Below are positions 40,549-48,093 of a DNA stretch of 48,093 nucleotides, piece by piece. Both the position numbers and the translations under genes were made by a program. Source of the stretch: SIG454 sp045646365 (GTDB taxonomy: Bacteria; Bacillota; Clostridia; Monoglobales; Monoglobaceae); NCBI GenBank assembly GCA_045646365.1, contig JAZRKP010000004.1:1-48093 (forward strand). Reading direction: 5' to 3'. The first letter of the stretch is position 1. Every line of letters starts with the position of its first letter. Below the pieces are notes generated by a model. The model saw only the letters and a program-made list of their open reading frames with translations. It had not been told where the DNA came from and did no database searches.

Positions 40549-41385
40549 ATGATAACAAAAATGGTCTTTAAAAGAGCTGTTTCGGAGAAGGAGCAAAACA
40601 GGATATATGAAATAGATATTGACAAAATTGTACCAAACCCCTGTCAGCCGAGAAAGATTATTAAAGAGGAGGAGCTTATTGAACTTGCCCAATCCATAAG
40701 GCAATACGGAATTATTCAGCCTATTGCAGTAAGACAGACGGAAAAGGAGCGGTATGAGCTTATTTCGGGGGAGAGACGGCTGAGGGCAAGCCGTATGGCG
40801 GGGCTTTATAAAATTCCTGCTGTGGTTATAGATGTTATGAGAACAGACAGTGCAATCCTTGCCATAATAGAGAATATCCAGAGAAAGGACTTGGATTTTC
40901 TTGAGGAAAGCGAGGCATATGCGGCACTTTTGAATGAACACGGCTTAACTCAGGAGGAATTGGCGGAGAGGTTGGGGAAAACTCAATCCACTATTGCCAA
41001 TAAAGTGAGGCTTTTACGCCTTGCTCCACATATCCGTGCTATGATAAGGGAATACGGTCTCGGCGAGCGCCACGCAAGAGCCTTGCTTCGCCTTCCTGAC
41101 GACAAAACCCGTTTAAAAGCACTTAAAACCATAACGGAGAAAAATCTGAATGTAACAAAAACTGAGGAGTTTGTTGACAAGCTTTTAGAGCCTGAACAAA
41201 AAACCGCACCGAAAAAAACAGGTGTTCGTGTTTTCAAGGATGTGCGGATTTTTGCCAACACTATCCGTCAGGCGGTGGATATTATGCAAAGGTCAGGAGT
41301 TGATGCGGAAGCGGTCAAAACTGAAAATGAGGAGTTTATTGAGTACAGCATAAAAATTCCGAAAAAAATTAAGGAAATTGTATAA
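40549..41385 (+). CDS. noc: ParB-family nucleoid occlusion protein (Noc-like)
   Basis: 278 residues. An N-terminal ParB CTPase domain has the GERRLRA motif at 74-80 and ENIQRKDL at 108-115. A helix-turn-helix (about 133-156) reads LGKTQSTIANKVRLLRL, closer to Noc (QSTIANKLRLLKL) than to Spo0J/ParB (RPHITNHLRLL). A C-terminal dimerisation region follows. Noc binds scattered DNA sites and blocks septum formation over the chromosome. ATG follows AAGGAGG. Noc/ParB genes normally lie near the replication origin; here neighbours are sporulation genes and no gidB, parA or dnaA is visible, so origin proximity is only suggestive. Confidence 0.85.
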   Translation: MITKMVFKRAVSEKEQNRIYEIDIDKIVPNPCQPRKIIKEEELIELAQSIRQYGIIQPIAVRQTEKERYELISGERRLRASRMAGLYKIPAVVIDVMRTDSAILAIIENIQRKDLDFLEESEAYAALLNEHGLTQEELAERLGKTQSTIANKVRLLRLAPHIRAMIREYGLGERHARALLRLPDDKTRLKALKTITEKNLNVTKTEEFVDKLLEPEQKTAPKKTGVRVFKDVRIFANTIRQAVDIMQRSGVDAEAVKTENEEFIEYSIKIPKKIKEIV

Positions 41386-41429
41386 ATTTTCTTGCTTGTG
41401 TAAATAATCCTTACTGTGGAGGTGTTACA

Positions 41430-42185
41430 TTGAACAAGAACAAGAAAACCAAAAAGTCAAAGCTCAATGTGAAAGGAATCGTATTAAGTAAAGGGTTTTA
41501 CATAACCCTCGCCACACTGATTATTGTTTTCGGTACGGCGGCGGTTGTGCGGAAACTGACAGAGAGTGTGGGGATAGACAATACGGAGTTTGACGGCGAT
41601 GCCTGGGCTGACGCTGTTGCAAGTGCGGAAAACGAAACGACAGACAAGGAGACTGACAGCGGACAAGTTGATGAGGTGTATTACGAAACAGAAATTATGG
41701 AAAATGATTTCCCTGTAATGTCTGAGCCAACTGTTGCAACGGGCAAGGAACTTTCAAAAGAGGAAACGGTTGCAAAGCTGAATATGGCTCTTCCTCTTAA
41801 CGGCGAAATTATAAGAGAACATTCCCCCGATGAGCATGTGTATTATAAAACTATGAACGACTGGCGGACACATAACGGAATTGATATTGCCGCAGAGGAA
41901 GGCGATGTGGTTTCTGCCGCCGCCGAGGGTGTCGTTGAGAAAGTTTATGAGGATAATAAGCTTGGCATAGTTGTTGAAATAGGGCATGAAGGTGGAATAA
42001 AAACCCGTTATGCAAATCTTGAAAATAAAAGCTTCATTGAGGTGGGAAGAAAGGTTGCAAAAGGCGATGCCATAGGCTCGGTGGGGAAATCCTCAGTCAT
42101 AGAGGGAAAGGATAAAGCCCATATCCATTTTGAAATAATAGAAGAAGGAGAAAGCCGGGAGCCCTCCCAGTATATTCCGTTATAA
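41430..42185 (+). CDS. SpoIIQ-like M23 (LytM) peptidase
   Basis: 251 residues: a short basic cytoplasmic tail, one membrane helix (about 22-41), an acidic linker and a C-terminal LytM domain. All zinc ligands and the catalytic His are present (H148, D152, H231, H233 in HNGID and HIHF), unlike the degenerate B. subtilis SpoIIQ. Together with the single-helix layout and sporulation neighbours this suggests a SpoIIQ-type engulfment protein, but a vegetative cell-wall hydrolase or regulator is possible. Start is TTG, 5 bases after GGAGGTG. Confidence 0.75.
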   Translation: MNKNKKTKKSKLNVKGIVLSKGFYITLATLIIVFGTAAVVRKLTESVGIDNTEFDGDAWADAVASAENETTDKETDSGQVDEVYYETEIMENDFPVMSEPTVATGKELSKEETVAKLNMALPLNGEIIREHSPDEHVYYKTMNDWRTHNGIDIAAEEGDVVSAAAEGVVEKVYEDNKLGIVVEIGHEGGIKTRYANLENKSFIEVGRKVAKGDAIGSVGKSSVIEGKDKAHIHFEIIEEGESREPSQYIPL

Positions 42186-42190
42186 ACAGA

Positions 42191-42220
42191 AAATACCGCA
42201 GTCTGATAACTGCGGTATTT
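42191..42220. terminator. Hairpin after the M23 gene
   Basis: AAATACCGCAG pairs with CTGCGGTATTT around an 8-base loop. The T tract is short, so termination may also rely on the repeat hairpin just downstream. Confidence 0.6.
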
Positions 42221-42256
42221 CAGCGTTTGACTATGTCAAGTGTCTGAAAATACAAA

Positions 42257-42294
42257 CAACGGCAAGGAAAATATCGAGATTCCCTTGCCGTTTT
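42257..42294. repeat. Dispersed hairpin repeat copy 3 (terminator-like)
   Basis: CAACGGCAAGGAAAA, a TCGA-containing loop, TTCCCTTGCCGTTTT. It is related to the copies at 1-36 and 16333-16367. It lies between convergent genes and could terminate both. Confidence 0.7.
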
Positions 42295-42298
42295 AAAA

Positions 42299-43126
42299 TT
42301 ATTCAACTTTAATAGTCTGAATTATTTCCGTTCCCAGAGGAACATTCTTAGCTCCCACTCTGACTCTGACTTCGCCCTGAAGACAATTAAGGTCATATGT
42401 TGCCTGAGCTTTTTTATTTCCGTTTTTATCTGCCAGTTCAACAATATATTTCGTCTTATCCGCAGTCACCATTGTCTTGTTAACAAAGCCAACATTGTAT
42501 GTTGTTCTGTCTGTATTATTACTCATAAGCTTAATGGTTTTTTCAGAAGCTGCATCAATTTCACCGGCACCATTAAAGAATATCTCCCCTGAAATATCAA
42601 CCTTACTACCGGAGTCATTAGTGTAAATAACCTTACCTGAACCCGTGGTTGAAACAGTTGCATTCAAAAGCTTTGTTCCCTGCTGAATTGTTATTGTTTT
42701 GCCGTTGCCAACCGTTGTAGTATCACCGCCGGCATTATATTCCGCATCAATAATTTGCTCAGGAACACCGTTCTCAATATGTAGGAAAACCTTTGTTGAG
42801 TCGCCCAGCTCACCGCCTAAAACAATAACAACATCCCCTGTATATTCCGGCTTAACTTTGACATCAAATGTACCATTACCAACAGCCTGGTCAAGACCGA
42901 TAATAGGCGTGTTCTCAACATCCCACGGTGTTTCATTTGTTGCCCCGTTTATTTTTGTAACATCATAAACGAAAACCGTCATATATTCCTTATCATTTCC
43001 GGAATAACGAATATTAATTTCATCATCCACACGGTTAAACCCATTTTCAGTTATTGAGTATTCTGCACCAAATGCTACTGCAGAAAGCATAAACACTGTC
43101 AAAATAACAGATAATAATTTTTTCAT
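42299..43126 (-). CDS. Secreted protein, function unknown
   Basis: 275 residues with a signal peptide (MKKLLSVILTVFMLSAVAFG, probable cleavage near AFG-A). The mature part is a series of short beta-rich segments: an N-terminal Ig-like region, a Gly/Thr-rich middle (TTVGNGKTITIQQGTKLLNATVSTTGSG in two segments) and a C-terminal strand pair ending near VRVGAKNVPLGTE. It looks like a surface or matrix protein. ATG 43126 follows AGGAGAG; the frame opens 18 bases earlier. Not recognised. Confidence 0.75.
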   Translation of the reverse strand: MKKLLSVILTVFMLSAVAFGAEYSITENGFNRVDDEINIRYSGNDKEYMTVFVYDVTKINGATNETPWDVENTPIIGLDQAVGNGTFDVKVKPEYTGDVVIVLGGELGDSTKVFLHIENGVPEQIIDAEYNAGGDTTTVGNGKTITIQQGTKLLNATVSTTGSGKVIYTNDSGSKVDISGEIFFNGAGEIDAASEKTIKLMSNNTDRTTYNVGFVNKTMVTADKTKYIVELADKNGNKKAQATYDLNCLQGEVRVRVGAKNVPLGTEIIQTIKVE

Positions 43127-43173
43127 ATCAGGATCTCTCCTCAAAAATTAAATATTTCCATATAATCTACTAT

Positions 43174-43203
43174 ATTGTACCACACAAAGTCCAATTTTGT
43201 CAA
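43174..43203 (-). promoter_or_regulatory. Sigma-A promoter of the secreted-protein gene
   Basis: On the minus strand TTGACA, 18 bases, TACAAT. Confidence 0.75.
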
Positions 43204-43230
43204 GTACATGATATAGTATAAATTCAAAGA

Positions 43231-45405
43231 TTACCCCAACATATTGAGCTTATCCTTTGTTCCGCCCGGCCAGTTGTGGCAGGTGAAAAACAAAATCTGC
43301 CGATTTTCACGGGCATAACTTTCAAGAAATTCTGCCGCCATTGCCGCCCTTTCATCATCATAGTCAGCAAGAACATCGTCAAGGAAAAGCGGTATTGCCT
43401 CATTATCCGAAAGCATTTCACAAACCGCTATACGAAGTGCCAGATAGCTTTGTGCACAAGTGCCACGGCTTAAATACTGCCACTTTCTGTATCCTGCAGT
43501 ATCCTCGGATTTCACCTCGATTTCATATGCCTTATCGGTGCTGAGTCCCGTGTATTTCCCGTTCGTGATACAAGAAAGGATTTCCGACGCCCTCGCCTTA
43601 AGTGCAGGAGCAAACGAACGCCGCATTTCATCCTCTGCCTCAAGAAGAACTTCTCTCGCCAAAGCCAAATCATTATAGTAATCCTGCATCTCCGCCACTG
43701 CCTTTTGAGTTTCCTCAAGTTCCTTTATAGCAGGAGCAATATCATCAGGCTCGCTCCCAAGCAAACCCTTTATTTCAAGAAGTTCTGCATTTTTTACTCG
43801 TATTTCTTCCTCAACTGCTTCAGCATCAACCTTTTCTGTCAAGTCAGTTGTTATGTCCTTTTCTATATCTTGTGCAAGATTTAAAAGTCGTTCCGCACTT
43901 TTCTCTTCAATTCCACAGGCAGAGGCATATGATGTAGCATTTTGAGTGGCTTTTTCATATGCAGCTTTGAGGCCTTCCAAGGCTCTGATATATTTTTCGG
44001 CTTCATCACAAGATGACACCTCTTTAAACTCGTTTACATAGCTAATAAGGTCCGTTTCACAGCGAGAAACCTCCTTTTGTGCATCTGCATATCGTTGCTC
44101 TCTCTCCGCCAAAGCAACTCCTTCTCTGTAAGCCTTTTCAAACTCTTCCTCAGAACTGCATTCCCGACTTTTCAAAAGTTCCTTAAGTTTTTGTTCCGCC
44201 TGATATTTTTTCTCCGAATTCCCCCAATTTCTCAGACTCACTAAATACGGTATTGCCAGAGCTACGCCAAGCACAGCCACAAGAAAAGCCATTGTATAAA
44301 ACAAGCCTGCAACAATTCCAATAACCGCCAAAGCAAATCCAAAACCTGTCATTATCAGCTTGTTTTTATGACTTTTTTCTTCCGTGGTTTGACGCTCTGA
44401 CTCAAGACGAACTTCCTCCGTCAGCCTGAAATAAGATTTCATATCCTCTTCCGTCACAACCTTTTCACACTCAGGCTTTTCGGTTTTAAGAAGAACATCC
44501 CTTGCAACGAAAACCGCTTTTTCCCGTTTTGCACATTCACCAAGAACGATTTCTGCAGACTGCCCGTTTGTTGCCTCAAGCAAAACCTGTTTCGCTTTTT
44601 CCTCCGCTATATATAGCTCAGCAAGATTTCGGCAAGCCTTTCCTCTTCTGCGGATTTCCTCATTTTTAACTGACATATGTGCTTTTTTTGCCTTTTCGGA
44701 AAGGACCGCAATGTCCTCCTCGATTGCTCTGTATTTTAGGCTTAATTCTTCCCTTTGTTTGGTCTGAGAATTTACACGATTTATATATTCAGCCAACTCC
44801 TCCGCTCTATCTTGTGCAAGAGCGATTTTCCCTTTACTTCTCTTTTTGACAAGTTCATCCATAGCGCTTTCAATACGAGCCATAACTGTCTTTGATGAAA
44901 CAGTTTCGTCTCCGCTCTCAGTCAGATTGGAAAGTCTTTCGGAAATATCCCCACTCTCCGTTCCTGCAAAGCTGTCCGCATTACCGCCAAATATACTTTT
45001 TTCAAACGCCGTGTAATCAATCCCAAGAAAATATTTACCGATTTCCGTATCAGGTGGCAAATTCATCGCATTCCCCGTCTCAGAATCCGTCACAGTCACC
45101 TTGTCAGTTTTCGCACTGGCACGGAACTCTTTGTGAATAAGATAACTCCGTCCGCCACACTCAATCTCCATATCTCCCGACATTTTTTCACCGCTCCACG
45201 GAGCATACTTCTTCCTGAAATTCCCCGTTATATCAGTTCTTGACGCCGTTCCCGCCGTGCCATAAAGCATAAGACAAATAAACGCCATAACTGTCGATTT
45301 CCCGTCCTCATTTTTACCAAAAACAAGGTTGAATCCGTCAGAAAAGTCCAGAGAAAAATTTTTGAATTTCCCAAATGAAATAATTTCGATTTTCTTAATT
45401 CTCAT
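43231..45405 (-). CDS. YhaN-like SMC/Rad50-type ATPase with membrane segments
   Basis: 724 residues. N-terminal Walker A GKNEDGKST (about 30-38) and C-terminal Walker B with PLFLDDVLADYDDER (about 680-694), preceded by an ABC-type signature region LSRGTCAQSYLALRIA. These enclose long coiled coils interrupted by two hydrophobic helices at about 350-390, as in B. subtilis YhaN. Partner of the adjacent YhaO-like phosphoesterase: together an SbcCD/Mre11-Rad50-like unit, probably acting on DNA near the membrane. ATG 45405 is preceded by GGGGTGG and overlaps the yhaO-like stop by 11 bases, indicating coupled synthesis. Confidence 0.85.
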   Translation of the reverse strand: MRIKKIEIISFGKFKNFSLDFSDGFNLVFGKNEDGKSTVMAFICLMLYGTAGTASRTDITGNFRKKYAPWSGEKMSGDMEIECGGRSYLIHKEFRASAKTDKVTVTDSETGNAMNLPPDTEIGKYFLGIDYTAFEKSIFGGNADSFAGTESGDISERLSNLTESGDETVSSKTVMARIESAMDELVKKRSKGKIALAQDRAEELAEYINRVNSQTKQREELSLKYRAIEEDIAVLSEKAKKAHMSVKNEEIRRRGKACRNLAELYIAEEKAKQVLLEATNGQSAEIVLGECAKREKAVFVARDVLLKTEKPECEKVVTEEDMKSYFRLTEEVRLESERQTTEEKSHKNKLIMTGFGFALAVIGIVAGLFYTMAFLVAVLGVALAIPYLVSLRNWGNSEKKYQAEQKLKELLKSRECSSEEEFEKAYREGVALAEREQRYADAQKEVSRCETDLISYVNEFKEVSSCDEAEKYIRALEGLKAAYEKATQNATSYASACGIEEKSAERLLNLAQDIEKDITTDLTEKVDAEAVEEEIRVKNAELLEIKGLLGSEPDDIAPAIKELEETQKAVAEMQDYYNDLALAREVLLEAEDEMRRSFAPALKARASEILSCITNGKYTGLSTDKAYEIEVKSEDTAGYRKWQYLSRGTCAQSYLALRIAVCEMLSDNEAIPLFLDDVLADYDDERAAMAAEFLESYARENRQILFFTCHNWPGGTKDKLNMLG

Positions 45406-46492
45406 CAAAATCCACCCCCTCGGAAAAAGCCATTAACCCTATCTTCAGCGCATTCTCTATATTCTCGCCATTTATCTGACGCTCAAGCATTTTTCGCACA
45501 AAAATACCCTTGACGGAGTTTTCGTTTGCAATCAGGTCAAGCTCCTTCTGCGACGCTTTTGTTTTATTTATAACTTTAACATAATAAAGGCTGTCCTCTA
45601 AATCCAGAGAAATGTCTGCCGATGAGAAAAGCAGTCCCGTTTCACCGGTCAAAACAATTTTATATAACCATTCCTGCCCCTCATCCCCATATTTCTCTTT
45701 TATCTTGTGCAAGATAGTTTCCGATATTTCACTTTTCCTGACAAGCGACGATATATCCACGGTTTCCTCAATGAAACGACGACGAGAAATCGGGATAAAT
45801 TCCATATCCGCCTTGCCCTTTTCAACTGTTCCGATATAAAAACCTTTTTCATAAAGTTCGTCAAAACCCTGTCCCTCAGGACACCCACAATAAGCATATG
45901 CAGTTTTGCCTGCTTTAATGATTTCTGTTCTTTTATGTATATGTCCCAAAGCGATGTAATCCATATTACTGTTTTGGATTTCCTCCGCCGTAATTGGTCC
46001 ATAAGGCGAATCCTGAGCTGTATCCCCGTGGATTACCGCAATATTTATAAGATTTTCTTCCACTTTCATATTTCCTAAAATATGCGAGGTTCTGTAAACA
46101 CCGTCAAATGCTCCGCCGTGGATTCTGACACCAAGTTCCGGAATATCAACCGACTCCGAAGCAGTTTTAAATACTTTTACATTTTCAGGCAACGCCCAGC
46201 TTTCCCAAAAAGTATTTTCACCATAAAAATCGTGGTTACCCGGCGAAATAAAGATTCTGCCTGAAAATTTTTCAAAGCCTGTCGCAATATTCTCCAGAAA
46301 ATCTGATGAAGGCTTATGATTGTCAAACAAATCCCCTGCAATCAGTATTATATCCGCTTTTTGCTCCTCTGCATAAGAAATAATCCTTAAAAAAGTCTGC
46401 AATATCTCTTTTTTACGGCGAAGAGAAAGACGCTTTATTCCTCCCACAGCACCAATATGAACATCTCCGCAATGAACAATTTTAACACTCAT
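45395..46492 (-). CDS. YhaO/SbcD-like metallophosphoesterase
   Basis: 365 residues. Calcineurin-like nuclease motifs in order: GDVHIG (9-14), GDLFDNH (about 53-59), GNHDFYG (about 88-94), HGD, and GHIHKR. The C-terminal ~130 residues resemble the capping and ATPase-binding region of SbcD/YhaO. It should act as a Mn-dependent exo/endonuclease with the ATPase encoded next. ATG follows GGGGTGATT. Confidence 0.9.
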   Translation of the reverse strand: MSVKIVHCGDVHIGAVGGIKRLSLRRKKEILQTFLRIISYAEEQKADIILIAGDLFDNHKPSSDFLENIATGFEKFSGRIFISPGNHDFYGENTFWESWALPENVKVFKTASESVDIPELGVRIHGGAFDGVYRTSHILGNMKVEENLINIAVIHGDTAQDSPYGPITAEEIQNSNMDYIALGHIHKRTEIIKAGKTAYAYCGCPEGQGFDELYEKGFYIGTVEKGKADMEFIPISRRRFIEETVDISSLVRKSEISETILHKIKEKYGDEGQEWLYKIVLTGETGLLFSSADISLDLEDSLYYVKVINKTKASQKELDLIANENSVKGIFVRKMLERQINGENIENALKIGLMAFSEGVDFDEN

Positions 46493-46537
46493 AAAATCAC
46501 CCCGGTTATTTTATAAATCACTTTTATCCATTATATT

Positions 46538-46566
46538 ATTATAACATATCCAATTTAAACAGTCAA
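46538..46566 (-). promoter_or_regulatory. Sigma-A promoter of the yhaO-yhaN-like operon
   Basis: On the minus strand TTGACT, 17 bases, TATAAT. Confidence 0.75.
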
Positions 46567-46720
46567 ATATTCAATTCTAACCAAATCCATAAGACCCCCA
46601 TTTTTTCATGTTGATTAAGTTAAATTTGCGATTTTTGTATTCAAAAGAATCTACTACTATGTAAAACATCGGCAAGTGAATACATTGCTAGCACCAACAC
46701 TAATCTTTCCGAATATATAA
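46567..46720. other. Non-coding stretch with no recognised feature
   Basis: About 150 A/T-rich bases between the yhaO promoter and the terminator of the oxidoreductase gene. No ORF with a ribosome site, RNA fold or repeat was recognised. Confidence 0.4.
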
Positions 46721-46722
46721 AA

Positions 46723-46748
46723 GCAGGCAGGGAATAATCCCTGCCTGT
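46723..46748 (-). terminator. Terminator of the Gfo/Idh/MocA gene
   Basis: GCAGGCAGGGA pairs with TCCCTGCCTGT around a 4-base loop, followed on the minus strand by a T-rich tract. Confidence 0.85.
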
Positions 46749-46754
46749 AACTTT

Positions 46755-47870
46755 TTAAAGTTCAGAAACTCTGATTTCACGATGTTCTTCCGCAGATTTG
46801 TAGAAGCACTCAATCGCTTTTGTAACTTCAATATTCTGATGTTTCTTAATTAGATATTCCTCTTTGCCCTCAAGAGTATTCATAATATTTCTGTACATAT
46901 ATCTGTGCTGTTCAAACGGAACACCCTTATATTCGCCATTATCAAACCATTTCATATCGCACTCTGTCTGGTATCTTCCGATATTCTTATAAAGCTTTTC
47001 TTTATTTACAGAAAGACCGCCTTTGTCACCGCAGATTACCATATCAAGATTTGTTGTCGGAAGGTTTATAGCCCATGAGAATTTGAAGTTAACAGTCATT
47101 CCGCCCTCTAATCTCATAAATCCTGTTGCAAAATCTTCAACATCAAATTCCTTATAATCATAAGGTCTTGGAGTGAATGTTCCGCTGTATGCACCGCTTT
47201 CTGCGATACTTAAGAGAATATCCTCGCCCTGATTTGCGATTTTTGTATAGGTCTGACCTGAAACTGCCTCAACCTTTTTATCCCCAACAACCCAAAGAAG
47301 AGAGTCAATAAGATGAACGCCCAAATCACAGAAAGGTCCGCCAAAGTTATGTTCTTTCATATGGAACATTCCCCATGTCGGAATACCGATTCGTCTGATA
47401 AATTCTATATCAGAGAAGTAAACATCTCCAAGCTCGCCTGAGTCAACAAGGTTTTTGGAATGTTGCATATAGTTTCTCCATCTCATACACTGGCACGGGA
47501 AGAGCATTTTCCCACACTGTTTTGCAGTTTCCCACATTTCCTCTGCATCCTTAACAGTCAATGCCATTGGCTTTTCACAAGCAACATGAGCCCCTGCCTG
47601 GAGCGCCTTAATTGTCCATTCCTTGTGATGAACATTAGGTGTACAAACCGCAACAAAATCAGGCTTAAGCTCGTCAAGCATTTTCTGCGGGTCTTTATAA
47701 TAATTTGGAACATCATGACGTTTTGCAGTTTCAGCCGCAACTTCTTCGCGGATATCCGCAACACCAACAACCTCAACAAGTCCTTCTTTTCTCAAAATAT
47801 TCAGTGCAGGAAAATGAGCGCTGTTTGCAATCATTCCTGTTCCGATAATCGCTACTCTTAATTTTTCCAT
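46755..47870 (-). CDS. Gfo/Idh/MocA family oxidoreductase
   Basis: 371 residues. The NAD(P)-binding Rossmann motif is GTGMIA (10-15). The family motif CEKPMAL (about 98-104) holds the catalytic Lys. DLGVHLIDSLLWVVG (about 181-195) holds the active-site Asp/His pair. Members oxidise or reduce sugars, inositols or their derivatives. ATG follows GAAAGGAAAG. It directly follows a second gene of apparently the same family (partial, at the window edge), so the pair probably forms part of a sugar or cyclitol catabolic operon continuing to the right. The substrate cannot be read from the sequence. Confidence 0.9.
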   Translation of the reverse strand: MEKLRVAIIGTGMIANSAHFPALNILRKEGLVEVVGVADIREEVAAETAKRHDVPNYYKDPQKMLDELKPDFVAVCTPNVHHKEWTIKALQAGAHVACEKPMALTVKDAEEMWETAKQCGKMLFPCQCMRWRNYMQHSKNLVDSGELGDVYFSDIEFIRRIGIPTWGMFHMKEHNFGGPFCDLGVHLIDSLLWVVGDKKVEAVSGQTYTKIANQGEDILLSIAESGAYSGTFTPRPYDYKEFDVEDFATGFMRLEGGMTVNFKFSWAINLPTTNLDMVICGDKGGLSVNKEKLYKNIGRYQTECDMKWFDNGEYKGVPFEQHRYMYRNIMNTLEGKEEYLIKKHQNIEVTKAIECFYKSAEEHREIRVSEL

Positions 47871-47891
47871 TTTTATCTTTCCTTTCTTTAT

Positions 47892-48093
47892 CTAAAACTG
47901 AAACGGCTCTGCCGCATTTTCAATCATTCCACTCTCACACGAACGGATACCTGCATCAAAGGCAGCCATTACCTTCATATTAAATTCAGGGGTTATCATT
48001 TCGTGAAGCGGTGTTCCTTTCGTGAGATGGTTTATTACATTAAGCGCAACTCCGTCTGCATTGTTTTCAGGCATAATTACCTCATCAGGTTCA
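47892..48093 (-). CDS. Partial oxidoreductase, C-terminal end only (likely Gfo/Idh/MocA)
   Basis: The frame runs open to the window edge, so this is the last ~66 residues of a longer protein; an in-frame ATG at 48074 is probably internal. The tail (DGVALNVINHLTKGTPLHEMITPEFN, then MKVMAAFDAGIRSCESGMIE, in two segments) resembles the C-terminus of Gfo/Idh/MocA oxidoreductases. It ends 21 bases before the next gene, consistent with one operon. Confidence 0.6.
   Translation of the reverse strand, partial: EPDEVIMPENNADGVALNVINHLTKGTPLHEMITPEFNMKVMAAFDAGIRSCESGMIENAAEPFQF

Noticed and set aside
46567..46720. Small RNA or degraded mobile element
   Set aside because: The stretch is A/T-rich without stem-loops, inverted ends, repeats or a coding frame.
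1..48093. CRISPR array, insertion sequence or prophage
   Set aside because: No regularly spaced repeats, transposase or integrase motifs, or phage structural genes were found on either strand.

Overview
This window looks like chromosome from an anaerobic, low-to-mid GC, Gram-positive bacterium of the class Clostridia, probably an uncultured gut or rumen lineage. The evidence is near-universal AGGAGG-type ribosome binding sites, textbook sigma-A promoters (TTGACA-like, 17 bp, TATAAT), A/T-rich spacers, many oxygen-sensitive Fe-S enzymes, and spore-former genes (spmA, spmB, a SpoVB-like flippase, a SpoIIQ-like LytM protein). No phage, insertion sequence, CRISPR array or rRNA is visible. There is one tRNA, Thr(CGU). 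No gene-free gap exceeds 300 bases.

Layout. (1) 1-5.8 kb: three tandem QueG-like double-[4Fe-4S] proteins, a divergent AraC-family regulator and a large TIM-barrel glycosidase-like protein. Two matching promoters carry the same 21-bp-spaced direct repeats, so this reads as one regulon. (2) 5.8-13.1 kb: an SLC13/ArsB-like permease, a small membrane protein with a 32-residue peptide gene, GTP-type PEP carboxykinase, YycH/YycI-like proteins without WalRK, a secreted protein and a TPR protein. (3) 13.3-20.8 kb: tRNA-Thr, class II aldolase, the GGGtGRT protein with its NifU-like partner, a VanW protein, a SpoVB-like flippase and an AI-2E-type exporter; the last two overlap tail to tail. (4) 20.9-26.6 kb: Y-family polymerase with a YolD-like partner, a lipoprotein and XRE regulator sharing a two-operator control region, YbaK, RNase J with a structured leader, and uracil-DNA glycosylase. 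(5) 26.7-39.1 kb, the most notable part: a twelve-gene minus-strand operon mdh-fumC-hdrB-hdrC-hdrA-flxD-flxC-flxB-flxA-frdB-frdA-antiporter behind one strong promoter. (6) 39.2-48.1 kb: spmAB, noc, a SpoIIQ-like M23 protein, a secreted protein, a YhaO/YhaN nuclease-ATPase pair, and one complete plus one partial Gfo/Idh/MocA oxidoreductase.

How the genes work together. PEP carboxykinase, malate dehydrogenase, fumarase and fumarate reductase make up the reductive branch from PEP to succinate. The fumarate reductase has no membrane anchor or cytochrome b. It is instead encoded with a complete NADH-dependent FlxABCD-HdrABC module, a family associated with flavin-based electron bifurcation. The economical inference is a soluble complex that oxidises NADH and splits electrons between fumarate and a low-potential acceptor such as ferredoxin, with the adjacent AspT/YidE-type carrier exporting or exchanging C4 acids. 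This is inferred from gene content and motifs only.

Most other regions are ordinary housekeeping. Start codons were chosen by ribosome-binding-site spacing; several genes use GTG or TTG. Many in-frame openings on the opposite strand of conserved genes were rejected as shadows.
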